64,000 nt of DNA, taken from contig MVQL01000244.1 in NCBI GenBank assembly GCA_002067205.1, positions 1-64,000 of the forward strand, in the 5' to 3' direction. A program made the position numbers and the translations under genes. Each line of letters starts with the position of its first letter. Within the stretch, counting starts at the first letter, position 1. Below are positions 1 through 8,517 of the stretch, one piece after another. The DNA comes from Pelotomaculum sp. PtaB.Bin104 (GTDB taxonomy: Bacteria > Bacillota > Desulfotomaculia > Desulfotomaculales > Pelotomaculaceae). The notes under the pieces are model-generated. The model did no database searches. It was not told where the DNA came from and saw only the letters and a program-made list of their open reading frames with translations.

Positions 1-263
1 AGGGTCCAGCCGGTAAGCCACTCCAGCACTGAAGTCAACAATACCGAGCCGATAAACAGCAAGAGGATGTTTTCCTTCAACGGGGTCAGTAATGTCACCA
101 CCAGCACCACCCCGAAGCCGTATATTGGGCATACCGGCCCGTTCAGGAAGCCGCGGTTGACGAATTTTCCAGTATCGACCGCCTCATAAACCACCTCGAC
201 ACACCAGCCTAAAAATGCATAAATGACAAAGAACCAAAGATAGTCATAAACTGTCGAGTCCAT
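1..263 (-). CDS. CmpB-type putative ABC-transporter permease, partial
   Basis: N-terminal 87 residues of a membrane protein that runs off the left edge of the window. It begins MDSTVYDYLWFFVIYAFLGW and contains the conserved patch FVNRGFLNGPVCPIYGFG, which I recognise as the CmpB-type putative ABC-transporter permease family (PF06541, COG4905). The start ATG is at 263-261, with only a weak purine-rich ribosome site. At least two hydrophobic helices are visible. The transport role is a family label only; no substrate can be inferred. Confidence 0.75.
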   Translation of the reverse strand, partial: MDSTVYDYLWFFVIYAFLGWCVEVVYEAVDTGKFVNRGFLNGPVCPIYGFGVVLVVTLLTPLKENILLLFIGSVLLTSVLEWLTGWT

Positions 264-586
264 CGCTCACCCTAACTTTCGTCTTGGTTTGGCGTAAGTA
301 CTACAAATTAACAGGTGCTGGGCGCAAAATTATCTGCAGCCCAAACTTCTTATAGTATAAGGACAGAACCCCCCTTATTACAAAATACTTATATATTTCC
401 CTTTATTTCGACAGTGTCCTGCCTGCCCGTTCTTAACATCAGCTTTTTCTTTGCTAACCTAAAAATTGAACTTTCACCATCCGCTGGCGCCGTACCAACG
501 GTTTTGTGTCATTCTGATGTTAATTTGACGGTGGAGAAGTTATAATTAGCTTAGTGGTTTTTATTAAAAGAAATCGTGAGGACGTT
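264..586. other. Intergenic region without a supported gene
   Basis: This spacer separates two divergent genes. It has an open stretch at 315-545 on the plus strand, but that has no ribosome site and no recognisable protein pattern. I see no clear promoter, terminator or repeat. Confidence 0.5.
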
Positions 587-1747
587 GTGAATATTCAAAT
601 GCTCGCTTTTTTAACCGTCTTCCTAACTCTTTTTGCGGGGCTTAATTTCTACATCGGCTGGCGGGGCTGGCAGGCTTTTGGCAGGCTGATCCCCACCGGG
701 TACGGAGCGGTCTACTGGATCGCCTTTGCCCTCCTGGCCTTTTCCTACCTCCTGGGCCGTATTGGCAATAAATACCTGCCGGAATCACTCAGCGTTGGCT
801 TTAGCGTCACCGGCGCCTACTGGCTTGCTGCCATGGATTTCTTCGTGCTGTCCCTGGTCGCAATTGACCTGGTGCGGCTGGCCAACCGGTGGCTGCACTT
901 CTTGCCGAGGGAAGCCCAGTACCTTCCCCCTATAACCGGCCTGGCAGTGGTGCTGCTGGTAGCCGGGATTGTCGGGTATGGCGCCTGGAATTCCAGGCAC
1001 CCGCGGCTGACGCACTACGACATCACCATTAACAAGCCGGCCAGCGGGCTCAAGGAACTTCACGCGGTGATGGTCTCGGATATTCACCTGGGCAATATCA
1101 TCCATAACGGCAGGCTGATCGCCATGACAGATCAGGTCAACAGCCTCAACCCCGACATCATCCTGCTGCCGGGTGATATCATCGACGAGAACATCGGACC
1201 TTTTGTGGAGCAGCGGATGCCGGACACCTTCCGGCGGCTCAAGGCCAGGTACGGGATTTACGCGGTGTTCGGCAACCATGAGTACATCGGCGGGCATGCT
1301 GATGAGGCGCAAGACCTGCTGCAGGAGGCTGGAGTGACCGTTCTGCGCGACGAGGTGAGGGAAGTTGCCGGTAGTTTTTATGTCGCCGGGCGGGACGACC
1401 GTTCCAAGACCCGCTTCGGCGGTACGGGGCGCAAGCAATTGTCTGAGGTGCTGGCCGGCATTGATCAGTCCCTGCCGCTAATCCTGCTCGACCACCAGCC
1501 GTCTCAACTTGCGGAAGCCCGGTCGATGGGGGTGGACCTGCAGCTATCCGGTCATACCCACCGGGGGCAGCTGTTTCCCTTTAACTTGGTGACCAGGCGG
1601 GTATTTGACACCGACTGGGGCTACCTGCGTCAGGGCGACTATCAAATTCTGGTGTCCTGCGGGTTCGGCACCTGGGGCCCGCCGATCCGGATCGGCAACC
1701 ACCCGGAGATAGTTGACCTGACAATTCGTTTTCAAATTGCACCGTGA
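587..1747 (+). CDS. Membrane-anchored metallophosphoesterase
   Basis: Calcineurin-like phosphoesterase with four to five hydrophobic helices in the first ~150 residues and a catalytic domain after them. The metal-binding motifs appear in order: DIHLG, GDIIDE, GNHEY and GHTHRGQ. The layout matches YkuE-type membrane phosphoesterases, whose substrates vary and which often act at the membrane or cell wall. I prefer the GTG at 587 because GAGGA lies 5-6 nt upstream; an in-frame GTG at 554 would add 11 residues but has no ribosome site. The gene ends against a dioxygenase relic. Substrate unknown. Confidence 0.85.
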   Translation: MNIQMLAFLTVFLTLFAGLNFYIGWRGWQAFGRLIPTGYGAVYWIAFALLAFSYLLGRIGNKYLPESLSVGFSVTGAYWLAAMDFFVLSLVAIDLVRLANRWLHFLPREAQYLPPITGLAVVLLVAGIVGYGAWNSRHPRLTHYDITINKPASGLKELHAVMVSDIHLGNIIHNGRLIAMTDQVNSLNPDIILLPGDIIDENIGPFVEQRMPDTFRRLKARYGIYAVFGNHEYIGGHADEAQDLLQEAGVTVLRDEVREVAGSFYVAGRDDRSKTRFGGTGRKQLSEVLAGIDQSLPLILLDHQPSQLAEARSMGVDLQLSGHTHRGQLFPFNLVTRRVFDTDWGYLRQGDYQILVSCGFGTWGPPIRIGNHPEIVDLTIRFQIAP

Positions 1748-1779
1748 GATGCATTTCTTCTACGCTTTATCGCTGCGCC

Positions 1780-2103
1780 CTGCGTGAAAAGGGTGTATTA
1801 ATATTCGGAAGCGGGAATGTCGTCCATAACCTGGCCAGGATAGACTGGAGAATGTCCGGCGGTTTTTCCTGGGCAGTTGATTTTGACAGCTATATTAAGG
1901 GTAAGATAACCAGTAGACAATATCAGGATGTCATAAACTATCAATTAGCCGGACAGTCTGCGCAGTTGGCCTTCTACACCCCCGAGCGTTTTTATCCGCT
2001 GCTCTATGTTTTAGGGGCTGCCAGGAGAGACGACCGGCTGATAGTTTTTAATGATTCTTGCATGCTGGGTTCGATATCAATGACCTGTTATTTATTTGAG
2101 TAA
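1780..2103 (+). pseudogene. C-terminal relic of a DODA/LigB-type extradiol dioxygenase
   Basis: The translated patches GVLIFGSGNVVHNLARIDW, LLYVLGAARRDD and MLGSISM are the C-terminal signatures of the 4,5-DOPA dioxygenase (YgiD/LigB class III) family. Intact members are about 260-270 residues and carry metal-binding histidines in an N-terminal part that is absent here. The fragment starts right behind the stop of the upstream phosphoesterase and has no convincing ribosome site. I read it as a truncated, non-functional remnant; translation from the GTG at 1744 is possible but would lack the metal site. Confidence 0.75.
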
Positions 2104-2127
2104 ATCGTTCTTTGAGGTGATAGAAAG

Positions 2128-2727
2128 ATGAAAAAACAAGCGGGTGAGGAGAACTTCGATTTGGCGGTATCCCTGAACAACCTGGCCAAACTGCAGATCT
2201 CCAAAGGAAATTACGAGGACGCCGAGGCGCTTTACCTGCAGGCAATTGAGATCAGGGAAAAGGTCCTGGGGGCGGAGCACCCAGACATGGCCATATTTTT
2301 GAATAACCTGGCCCTGTTGTACAAGTCCCAGGGCAAGCTCTCTGAGGCCGAGCCGCTTTATGTGCGGTCAATAATGATACGGGAAAAGGTCCTGGGGCCG
2401 GAACACCCGGATCTGGCGAAAGCCCTGGACAACCTGGCGCGGTTCTACTATGTCCAGGGTAAGTACGAAGAAGCTGAGCCCCTGTGCCGGCGGGCGCTGG
2501 AGATAAGGGAGAAATTCCTGGGCCCGGAACACCCGGATACCGCGACCTTTCTGAATAACCTGGCCTTATTGTACAAATCCCAGGGAAAATTCGACGAAGC
2601 AGAGCCCTTGCTCACGCGGGCGCTGGAGATAAGCAGAAAGGAACTGGGGGCAAAACACCCCGCCACGACTACGTACCTGAGCAACCTGGCGAATTTATAC
2701 GATGCCAAGATAAAGAACGCTGATTAA
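2128..2727 (+). CDS. Tetratricopeptide repeat protein, kinesin-light-chain type
   Basis: A 199-residue protein made almost entirely of four 42-residue TPR units of the TPR_12 / kinesin-light-chain class, each with the pattern LNNLA-x-L-x(7)-EAE-x-LY-x(4)-EIREK-LG-EHPD. No signal peptide, membrane helix or enzymatic domain is visible, so it is probably a cytoplasmic protein-protein interaction scaffold. The start ATG has GAGGTGA 7 nt upstream. The repeats are nearly alike at DNA level (126-bp period), so unit number may vary between strains. Partners cannot be deduced from the neighbours. Confidence 0.85.
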   Translation: MKKQAGEENFDLAVSLNNLAKLQISKGNYEDAEALYLQAIEIREKVLGAEHPDMAIFLNNLALLYKSQGKLSEAEPLYVRSIMIREKVLGPEHPDLAKALDNLARFYYVQGKYEEAEPLCRRALEIREKFLGPEHPDTATFLNNLALLYKSQGKFDEAEPLLTRALEISRKELGAKHPATTTYLSNLANLYDAKIKNAD

Positions 2728-2743
2728 GGCAGGGGGACCTGAA

Positions 2744-3199
2744 TTATTTATCGATCTTTAATTTCTCGCGCCGGCGCCGCCTGCGTGCTACTAAAAACCT
2801 TAAGATCAGGTAAACGGCCAGGCCGGCCAGAGTGGCGTTAATTAGGCTGCCCATCAGGAAGGGGTAACCATACTGCAAGATCTCGTCTAGAAAACGGTCC
2901 AAAAAGGCGATACCGGTGTCCTGAACTTCCAGACCTGGCCTGGTTCCCAGCAAACTGGTGCCGGTAAGCACATCCAGGGTATAGAAAAACGGGACGGCCA
3001 GCTTGAAAAAAATCACTGTGGATGCTGCCGCGATGGGATTGCACTGGGTCAGGTGGGCAACCAAATAAGATAGCGGAATGCTGATCACCGGAATGGGCAG
3101 AAAGTCAAAGGCAACGCCCAGCGCCACTCCCCGGATCAGCCTTTCCGGTGAATCGGCAATGCTGATAATCTTGTTGTAAAACTTGTTTATTGGACTCAT
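2744..3199 (-). CDS. DUF2062 membrane protein
   Basis: A 151-residue protein with the DUF2062 pattern: SPERLIRGVALGVAFDFLP, followed by IPLSYLVAHLTQCNPIAA and two to three further hydrophobic helices, ending in a basic tail (RRRRRREKLK). Family members are small inner-membrane proteins of unknown function, sometimes next to glycan-modifying genes. It lies convergent to the TPR gene and downstream of the MFS gene on the same strand. Confidence 0.8.
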   Translation of the reverse strand: MSPINKFYNKIISIADSPERLIRGVALGVAFDFLPIPVISIPLSYLVAHLTQCNPIAAASTVIFFKLAVPFFYTLDVLTGTSLLGTRPGLEVQDTGIAFLDRFLDEILQYGYPFLMGSLINATLAGLAVYLILRFLVARRRRRREKLKIDK

Positions 3200-3227
3200 T
3201 CTAAGTTAGCGCCCCTTAATCATTAGG

Positions 3228-3247
3228 CCACCGGCTCAGGCCGGTGG
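3228..3247. terminator. Hairpin between MFS and DUF2062 genes
   Basis: Perfect 8-bp stem CCACCGGC / GCCGGTGG with a 4-nt loop. No strong T-run follows on the minus strand, so it may be a weak terminator or an mRNA 3'-end hairpin rather than a full stop. The same core recurs in the strong terminator after pstA2. Confidence 0.45.
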
Positions 3248-3273
3248 TTAATATTTTTGCTTTCGGCTGCCCT

Positions 3274-4473
3274 CTATTCCATCTCCCCGGTATCAAGCCC
3301 AGATATGTTTCGCCTGCCCGCCAGCAACAATAGTGAAAGCAGGCCCATTAACCCGCAGGCAACAAAACCCGTGGTCAAGCCAAAAGCCTGGGCCACCAGG
3401 CCAATAATCAGCGGGCCCGCCATATCTCCGATTTCTTTAAAGGAGCCGGCTACACCCATGGTTGCGCCCAGACTGCCTGATTTAGCCAGGTTACTGACCA
3501 AGGCGTCGGTATTGGTCCAAACCGTGCCGATTCCAATTCCGGCCACCAGGAACACCAGCGCCAGGGGGACTCCGCTGACAAAGGGGACCAGGATCATGCT
3601 GATGCCGGAGAGCACCAGCCCGACTTTAATGGTTAACGAGGTACTGATTTGATCGGCAAGCCTTCCCGCAACCGGCTGGATCAGCAGGTAACTGGTCGTT
3701 GGAATTGCCAGCAGGGTACCCATAGCCAGAGGGCTATAGCCAAGATTATATACACGAACAGGCAAAAAACCAAATAAAATTCCCACAAAAAACATGTTGA
3801 CAATAATAACCACAAACCACGGCCACAGCACAGGATCACGAAAAGCGGTAATAATCCCCTTTAAAGAAAAATCATCATCGTCATCGTCGAAGGCACTACC
3901 GCCCGCTTTTTCCGGCTCCGGAAGAAACAGTGAGAGGATAAAGGCAATGACCCCGACTGCTGCTGCAGCAAGGAAGATAGCCCCAAAATTGCTCTTCATC
4001 ACAATTAACCCGCCAAGCACCGGGCTTAATACATAGCCGGCCCCCTTGATGGCGTTGTAGATGCCATAAGCCCGGCCGCGGCTTTGGACATAATAGGTAC
4101 CGATCAAGGCCAGAGAAACCGCCGACAGCGCCGCCGCGCCCACCCCCTGCAGGAAGCGGACCAAAATTAACAGGCGGGGATCTACCAGAAAATACGTTAA
4201 AGAGGCCAGGGAAAATAGTGCAATCCCGATCAGCATTGTCTTCTTCATCCCTTGCTTGTCGGCAATGGCACCGAAAATTGGCTTGGCGACGACCTCAGCT
4301 AAATCGTAGGCAGCAATCAATAAGCCTATGACAGCCAGCCCGACCCCTACCTGCTGAGCATAGACAGGCAGGTTGACCGCTACAATATGGGCGCCGAAAG
4401 ACGTGACAAAGCCGACAAAGCCCAGGATCATAGCAATTTTTAAGCTAAACTTAACCGCAGTTGATTTAGCCAA
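3274..4473 (-). CDS. Major facilitator superfamily transporter
   Basis: A 399-residue protein with 12 predicted hydrophobic helices. The cytoplasmic loop 2-3 motif is present as AKPIFGAIADKQGMKK, and a partial copy (QPVAGRLADQI) follows in the second half. The central loop carries an unusual run of six aspartates (FDDDDDDF, about residues 196-203). This is the layout of drug/metabolite exporters of the DHA1 type. The substrate is not identifiable. The gene is monocistronic and divergent from the ChrB-like gene. Confidence 0.85.
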   Translation of the reverse strand: MAKSTAVKFSLKIAMILGFVGFVTSFGAHIVAVNLPVYAQQVGVGLAVIGLLIAAYDLAEVVAKPIFGAIADKQGMKKTMLIGIALFSLASLTYFLVDPRLLILVRFLQGVGAAALSAVSLALIGTYYVQSRGRAYGIYNAIKGAGYVLSPVLGGLIVMKSNFGAIFLAAAAVGVIAFILSLFLPEPEKAGGSAFDDDDDDFSLKGIITAFRDPVLWPWFVVIIVNMFFVGILFGFLPVRVYNLGYSPLAMGTLLAIPTTSYLLIQPVAGRLADQISTSLTIKVGLVLSGISMILVPFVSGVPLALVFLVAGIGIGTVWTNTDALVSNLAKSGSLGATMGVAGSFKEIGDMAGPLIIGLVAQAFGLTTGFVACGLMGLLSLLLLAGRRNISGLDTGEME

Positions 4474-4577
4474 ATGGACCCACCCTCCTTTATTTTACCG
4501 GATGAAGTAAATTTAACATAGATAAAATTAAAATGCAACAAGTGTTTCAATTGGAAAGAAACTATTGTAAAACTTCG

Positions 4578-4606
4578 TTTATCCTGCTTGCTTCAAAGAG
4601 TATAAT
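4578..4606 (+). promoter_or_regulatory. Sigma-A type promoter for the ChrB-like gene
   Basis: -10 TATAAT at 4601-4606 and a -35-like TTTATC at 4578-4583 with a 17-bp spacer, about 50 nt upstream of the ChrB-like start. Pattern evidence only. Confidence 0.5.
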
Positions 4607-4653
4607 AGTAGCATGGGGCAGTAAAATATCCGCATATCCGGGGAGAGGATTAC

Positions 4654-5211
4654 ATGGCGTGGATTATCTTTTCATACAGAACTCCAACAGAGCCGTCGAC
4701 ACTACGTGTCCGGGCCTGGCGGACTCTGAAAGCACTGGGAGTTGTTTATATCCAGCAGTCCGTCTGTGTTGCGCCGGATACTCCAGAGGTACGCAAGCGT
4801 CTGGAGCAGATCCAAAAACAGATTAATGACAGTGGCGGAGAATCTCTCTTGCTTGAAGTGGCTAATTTTGCACAGAGCACGGAAGAATATTTGATTGATG
4901 CTTTCAACAGCCAGCGGTTACTGGAATACGAAGAATTTTACGCGGGGTGCAACAATTTTCTAAAGGAAATAGATATGGAAATGGAGCGGGAGAACTTTAC
5001 GTTCCGCGAGGTCGAGGAGAACGAGGCAGATTTGATGAAATTAAGAAAGTGGTACAGAAGAGTTATGAAAAGGGATTACTTTATTACTCCAAAGTTAACC
5101 GAAGCAAAGTCCAAGCTTGATTTGTGTGAAAGCGTGCTGCTTGAATTTACCAATAAAGTTTATCAGTCCGAAGGATACTCAGAAGGGCAAATCTTACAAG
5201 AACCCCTGTAA
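4654..5211 (+). CDS. ChrB N-terminal domain protein
   Basis: A 185-residue cytoplasmic protein opening with WIIFSYRTPTEPSTLRVRAW and LKALGVVYIQQSVCVAP, the signature of the ChrB N-terminal domain. ChrB proteins are linked to chromate resistance and act as chromate-sensing regulators next to chrA, but many Firmicute copies stand alone. No ChrA transporter is present here, so a chromate role is unsupported. GGGGAGAGGA precedes the ATG at good spacing. The second half is charged and helical. Confidence 0.8.
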   Translation: MAWIIFSYRTPTEPSTLRVRAWRTLKALGVVYIQQSVCVAPDTPEVRKRLEQIQKQINDSGGESLLLEVANFAQSTEEYLIDAFNSQRLLEYEEFYAGCNNFLKEIDMEMERENFTFREVEENEADLMKLRKWYRRVMKRDYFITPKLTEAKSKLDLCESVLLEFTNKVYQSEGYSEGQILQEPL

Positions 5212-5276
5212 GTAAAATAAAGGCTAATGCAAGTGAGCAAGTCTTATACATCGGCGCGTCTTGGAAATAAAAAGGT

Positions 5277-5316
5277 GGCCGCGGGAGAATTAAAGCTACC
5301 GGGCAACTCCCTGGCC
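5277..5316 (+). other. GC-rich hairpin resembling the one at 15318
   Basis: The 5' arm GGCC-GC-GGGAG pairs with CTCCC-T-GGCC across a 19-nt loop, followed by AGCC and an A/T stretch. The 3' side (CTCCCTGGCCAGCC) almost repeats CTCCCAGGCCAGCC at 15349-15362. It may be a terminator for the ChrB-like gene or a structured RNA of a shared family. The rest of 5212-5421 shows nothing else. Confidence 0.4.
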
Positions 5317-5421
5317 AGCCATTTTCATTAGCTAAACCTTATATACACTCAGAGCAGGGTGCTAGCAAAATAAAAAATAAGGTACTGCTATTGATTGACT
5401 ACGTGAGGAAATGTAAATTTA

Positions 5422-5655
5422 CTATAAATTATTATTATATAGTTTGATTTCAGTATCCTGGCTTACTAGAACCCAATCGACCACTAAATCCTCATTTTCT
5501 AACTCATGACAACTATCTAATTGGCAATTGACGCACCGGCTCGTCACAACCATCCCAATCCTACCGCATACCGGACAGACCTTGATCCTTGCCTGCGGAA
5601 GTTTACTGTCCATGTTCCATTCCCAGGCCGGGCAGGCGCAGTTTTTACAACTCAT
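5422..5655 (-). CDS. Small zinc-ribbon protein
   Basis: A 77-residue protein with paired cysteines: CKNCACP near the N terminus, then CPVCG and CVNCQ, enough for one or two zinc-binding knuckles. The start ATG at 5655-5653 is chosen because AAAGGAGG lies directly upstream; a longer reading frame extends upstream but lacks a ribosome site. Function unknown; such proteins are often nucleic-acid or protein adaptors. It sits downstream of phoB1 on the same strand, separated by about 190 bp. Confidence 0.65.
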   Translation of the reverse strand: MSCKNCACPAWEWNMDSKLPQARIKVCPVCGRIGMVVTSRCVNCQLDSCHELENEDLVVDWVLVSQDTEIKLYNNNL

Positions 5656-5667
5656 TTTTCCTCCTTT

Positions 5668-5692
5668 TGTCCGGCATTTCCCCCGCCGGACA
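5668..5692 (-). promoter_or_regulatory. Leader hairpin abutting the ribosome site of the zinc-ribbon gene
   Basis: Perfect 8-bp stem TGTCCGGC / GCCGGACA with a 9-nt loop ends one or two bases before the Shine-Dalgarno sequence of the downstream small gene. The position would suit translational control or mRNA stabilisation. No known riboswitch class is recognised. Confidence 0.4.
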
Positions 5693-5841
5693 GGGTTAGA
5701 TTTCACATTTGTCTTGCACAGCAGCAGTCATGTCGCTTGCGTCAGGTCTATTATAGAAGATAAATATTAAATCAAAACTAATTACTCATTAAATGTTAGT
5801 TATATTTTTGTAAGACATTGTTAATAACAATATATTTTATT

Positions 5842-6558
5842 TCATATTACCGCCCTGAAACGGTAGCCAACGCCACGCACCGTTTCTATATAATCCGGGT
5901 TAGCCGGGTCTTTTTCAATTTTTTGCCGCAGGTATCTGATATGAACATCCACAGTACGTGATACCCGGTTGAAGTCATAGCCCCAAACTTTCTCCAGGAG
6001 CGCTTCCCTGCTAAAAACACGGCCGGGGTTTGCCGCTAGTAAATAAAGGAGCTCAAACTCCTTCTGGGTAAGTTCAAGCCTCACCCCTTCAAGCAACGCT
6101 TCGTACTGCTCGGGGCGGATAACCAGGCGTTCAAGCTTGATCTCCTCATTAGTTATCTCTGCCATAGCAGGATACATTTGCTTATGACGCAGATGTGTCT
6201 TTACCCTTGCTAATAGTTCCCGGACAGAAAACGGCTTGGTAATATAATCCTCCGCACCAAGTTCAAGCCCAACCACCTTATCCAACTCATCATCGCGAGC
6301 ACTCAGCATAATGACCGGAATCCTGGCGCTATGGCGGTTTGCTTTTAAGGTGCGGAGCACATCGAAGCCGTCCATTTCCGGCAACATAATATCCAGTATG
6401 ACTAGATCCGGTTCTTTTTCCGCTACTTGTCTGATGGCATCACGCCCATTGTTAGCACAAAGCACCTGGTAGCCCTCTTTGCTCAGGTTATGCTTCAATA
6501 GTTGCAGCACATTCACTTCATCATCTACTGCCAGGATTGTAATCACTTTGATAATCAC
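5842..6558 (-). CDS. phoB: PhoB/PhoP-type response regulator 1
   Basis: A 238-residue OmpR-family regulator. The receiver domain is residues 1-125, with acidic pocket VDDE, phospho-acceptor Asp in LVILDIMLPEMDG, a conserved Ser in MLSARDDE and Lys in ITKPFS. The winged-helix DNA-binding domain is residues ~135-235 (LTQKEFELLYLLAANPGRV, VWGYDF, TVDVHIRYLRQKIE, VRGVGYRFR). The regulator would bind the TTAACA-type repeats seen at 10029, 10207 and 14161. It is the last gene of the pstB1-phoU1-pstC1-pstA1 operon, 62 bp behind pstA1. No PhoR kinase gene is adjacent. Confidence 0.9.
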   Translation of the reverse strand: MIIKVITILAVDDEVNVLQLLKHNLSKEGYQVLCANNGRDAIRQVAEKEPDLVILDIMLPEMDGFDVLRTLKANRHSARIPVIMLSARDDELDKVVGLELGAEDYITKPFSVRELLARVKTHLRHKQMYPAMAEITNEEIKLERLVIRPEQYEALLEGVRLELTQKEFELLYLLAANPGRVFSREALLEKVWGYDFNRVSRTVDVHIRYLRQKIEKDPANPDYIETVRGVGYRFRAVI

Positions 6559-6620
6559 CCCGCTTAATCCACGTTATCCCGACCATGTTAACCAGACAAA
6601 AACTGCCCTAATGGATTTTT

Positions 6621-7508
6621 TTATGTTGCAGTCATCTTCCGCTGAATTTTGCTGCCCAGCCAGCGGGCGCCCAAATTAAAGCTAAGCACCACCAAGATCA
6701 GCACTGCCGCGGAGCCGTCCGCCACCCTTCTCAAATCAGGGATCAGGCCTTCCGTGTTGATCTTCCAGATATGCACGGCCAGGGTTTCCGCCGGGCGTAA
6801 CGGGTTCAGCGGCGAGGCCGGGTGGGAGACGTTCCACCACTGGCTGAAATCAAGGGCCGGGCTGGACATACCGGAGGTAAACAATAGCGCGGCAGCCTCC
6901 TCAAATACCCTGCCCGAGGTGATAATGGCGCCGCTGATTAGCCCAGGCAGTGCGCTCGGCAACACCACCCGCAAAATCGTCTGCCAGCGGTTTGCACCCA
7001 GGGCTAGACTGGCCTCGCACATGCTGCCCGGAACGCCGCGGATAGCTTCCTCAGTAAACCGGACCATCAGCGGCAGGTTAAGTACTGTCAATACCAGCGC
7101 ACCAGCAATGAGCGAGTAGCCCCAGCCGGTCATGTTGACAAAAACCAAGAGCCCAAAGAGGCCGAGCACGATTGAAGGCAGAGAACTTAGCGTTTCAATA
7201 GACATCCTGATGGCCTCCGTAAGTTTACTTTTACGGGCGTATTCAGCCAGGTAAACCCCGCCCAAAATCCCGATGGGAATGGTAAAGACCATTGATAAAA
7301 CGAGCAGGTAGAACGAATTAAAGATCTGCGGCCCAATCCCGCCCCCGGCGTGGATAACCTGCGCAGGTTTAGTCAAAAAATCCCAGTTAATGTACTTCCC
7401 CCCGTGGTACAAGAGATAGACGATGATTGTGCCAAGAATAATAATCACGACCGAGGCGCCGGCCCAGAATACTAAAGTGGCAATTTTATCAGTAACGCGG
7501 GAATTCAC
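6621..7508 (-). CDS. pstA: Phosphate ABC transporter permease PstA, copy 1
   Basis: A 295-residue permease with six hydrophobic helices and the coupling-helix loop EASLALGANRWQTILRVVLP that contacts PstB. It pairs with PstC to form the membrane channel of the high-affinity phosphate importer. The GTG start overlaps the pstC1 stop by 4 bp, implying translational coupling. Compared with copy 2 it has RVFEEAAALL where copy 2 has RVFGEAAALL, a Cys for Arg just before EASLALG, and an extra residue in QWWNVSHPA. These point to faster divergence of this copy. Confidence 0.9.
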   Translation of the reverse strand: MNSRVTDKIATLVFWAGASVVIIILGTIIVYLLYHGGKYINWDFLTKPAQVIHAGGGIGPQIFNSFYLLVLSMVFTIPIGILGGVYLAEYARKSKLTEAIRMSIETLSSLPSIVLGLFGLLVFVNMTGWGYSLIAGALVLTVLNLPLMVRFTEEAIRGVPGSMCEASLALGANRWQTILRVVLPSALPGLISGAIITSGRVFEEAAALLFTSGMSSPALDFSQWWNVSHPASPLNPLRPAETLAVHIWKINTEGLIPDLRRVADGSAAVLILVVLSFNLGARWLGSKIQRKMTAT

Positions 7509-8482
7509 CTGGTCATCCCTCCTTTACTAACACCGTAGCGGACTACCAGGATTGAAAAAAACGACATCGTTAAGAGAATCAGACCCATTGACCAGAGGGA
7601 GTTATTCCAAAGAGACCCCATCGGGGTATTGCCCATATCCATAGCGATGGCGCTGGTTAAGGTAGTCACGGGATCCAAAATGCTCGTGGGAATTGCTCTG
7701 GTATTTCCAATCACCATTTGTACCGCCAAACATTCTCCAAAAGCCCTGGCTAGGCCCAGCACGGTGCCGGTGACCAAACCGGAGCGCGCGGCCGGCAGGA
7801 GTACCAGGCGGATTGTCTGCCAGCGTGTGGAGCCCAAGGCCAGTGCGGCCTCCTTGTAATCACGCGGCAGGGACTTCAATGTGTCAGTCAGGATGCTGAC
7901 AATTGTTGGTAGGATCATCACGGACAGCACCAGAAAGCCAGCCAGGACACTAAACCCAAGGCCGCCTAAGTGTTCGCGGATAAAGGGCACCATTAAGCTT
8001 AAGCCGATATATCCGTAAACAACAGAAGGGATACCGGCCAGCAGTTCAATGGCCGGCTGCAAAAACCGCTGTCCCCAAAATGGCGCAATCTCTACTATGA
8101 ACACAGCGCAGGTGATGCTGAGCGGGGCGCTGATCGATACGGCCAGCAATGATACCAGCACTGAGCCGAGAATAAAGGCAAGCACGCCCACCTGCGGGCC
8201 ACCATCTGCCAATGGACGATCCGGGCTCCAGCTGGCGGAAAATAAGAAATCCATAACGCCTACCCCATCAGTGGTAAAGGTAGATATCCCTTTCATGGTG
8301 ATGAAGACAACAATGGTGACGGTGGAAAAAATGGCAACTAGCGCTGCCCCGGTGGTTAGTATCCTGCCCAGCAGCTCGCTGCCGCCTAGACCAAGCAAAC
8401 TGTAATAAACGTTTTTCACCGAGCCGCCCCGCGGCAAGGGAGCCGGTGCCCCCTTCGGCCCTGCAATATTCGCTTCACTCAT
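7505..8482 (-). CDS. pstC: Phosphate ABC transporter permease PstC, copy 1
   Basis: A 325-residue inner-membrane permease with six helices and the EAA loop EAALALGSTRWQTIRLVLLP. The stretch ELLAGIPSVVYGYIGL is typical of PstC. It forms a heterodimer with PstA. The gene lies 35 bp downstream of phoU1 and overlaps pstA1 by 4 bp. The first ~22 residues (GPKGAPAPLPRGGS) are an extra proline/glycine-rich tail not seen in copy 2. Confidence 0.92.
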   Translation of the reverse strand: MSEANIAGPKGAPAPLPRGGSVKNVYYSLLGLGGSELLGRILTTGAALVAIFSTVTIVVFITMKGISTFTTDGVGVMDFLFSASWSPDRPLADGGPQVGVLAFILGSVLVSLLAVSISAPLSITCAVFIVEIAPFWGQRFLQPAIELLAGIPSVVYGYIGLSLMVPFIREHLGGLGFSVLAGFLVLSVMILPTIVSILTDTLKSLPRDYKEAALALGSTRWQTIRLVLLPAARSGLVTGTVLGLARAFGECLAVQMVIGNTRAIPTSILDPVTTLTSAIAMDMGNTPMGSLWNNSLWSMGLILLTMSFFSILVVRYGVSKGGMTR

Positions 8483-8517
8483 TTTAAAAACTCCATTCTT
8501 TGATGAATAATAAATAA

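Noticed and set aside
315..545. 76-codon open frame on the plus strand
   Set aside because: No ribosome site, no recognisable motif, and composition like the surrounding spacer.
785..1438. 217-codon antisense frame in the metallophosphoesterase gene
   Set aside because: Shadow of a well-supported gene; no motif or ribosome site.
2200..2700. 126-bp tandem repeat as a DNA satellite
   Set aside because: It is explained by the 42-residue TPR units of the encoded protein.
4533..4826. Frame overlapping the ChrB-like gene start
   Set aside because: It overlaps a gene with a clear family pattern and ribosome site and crosses that gene's promoter.
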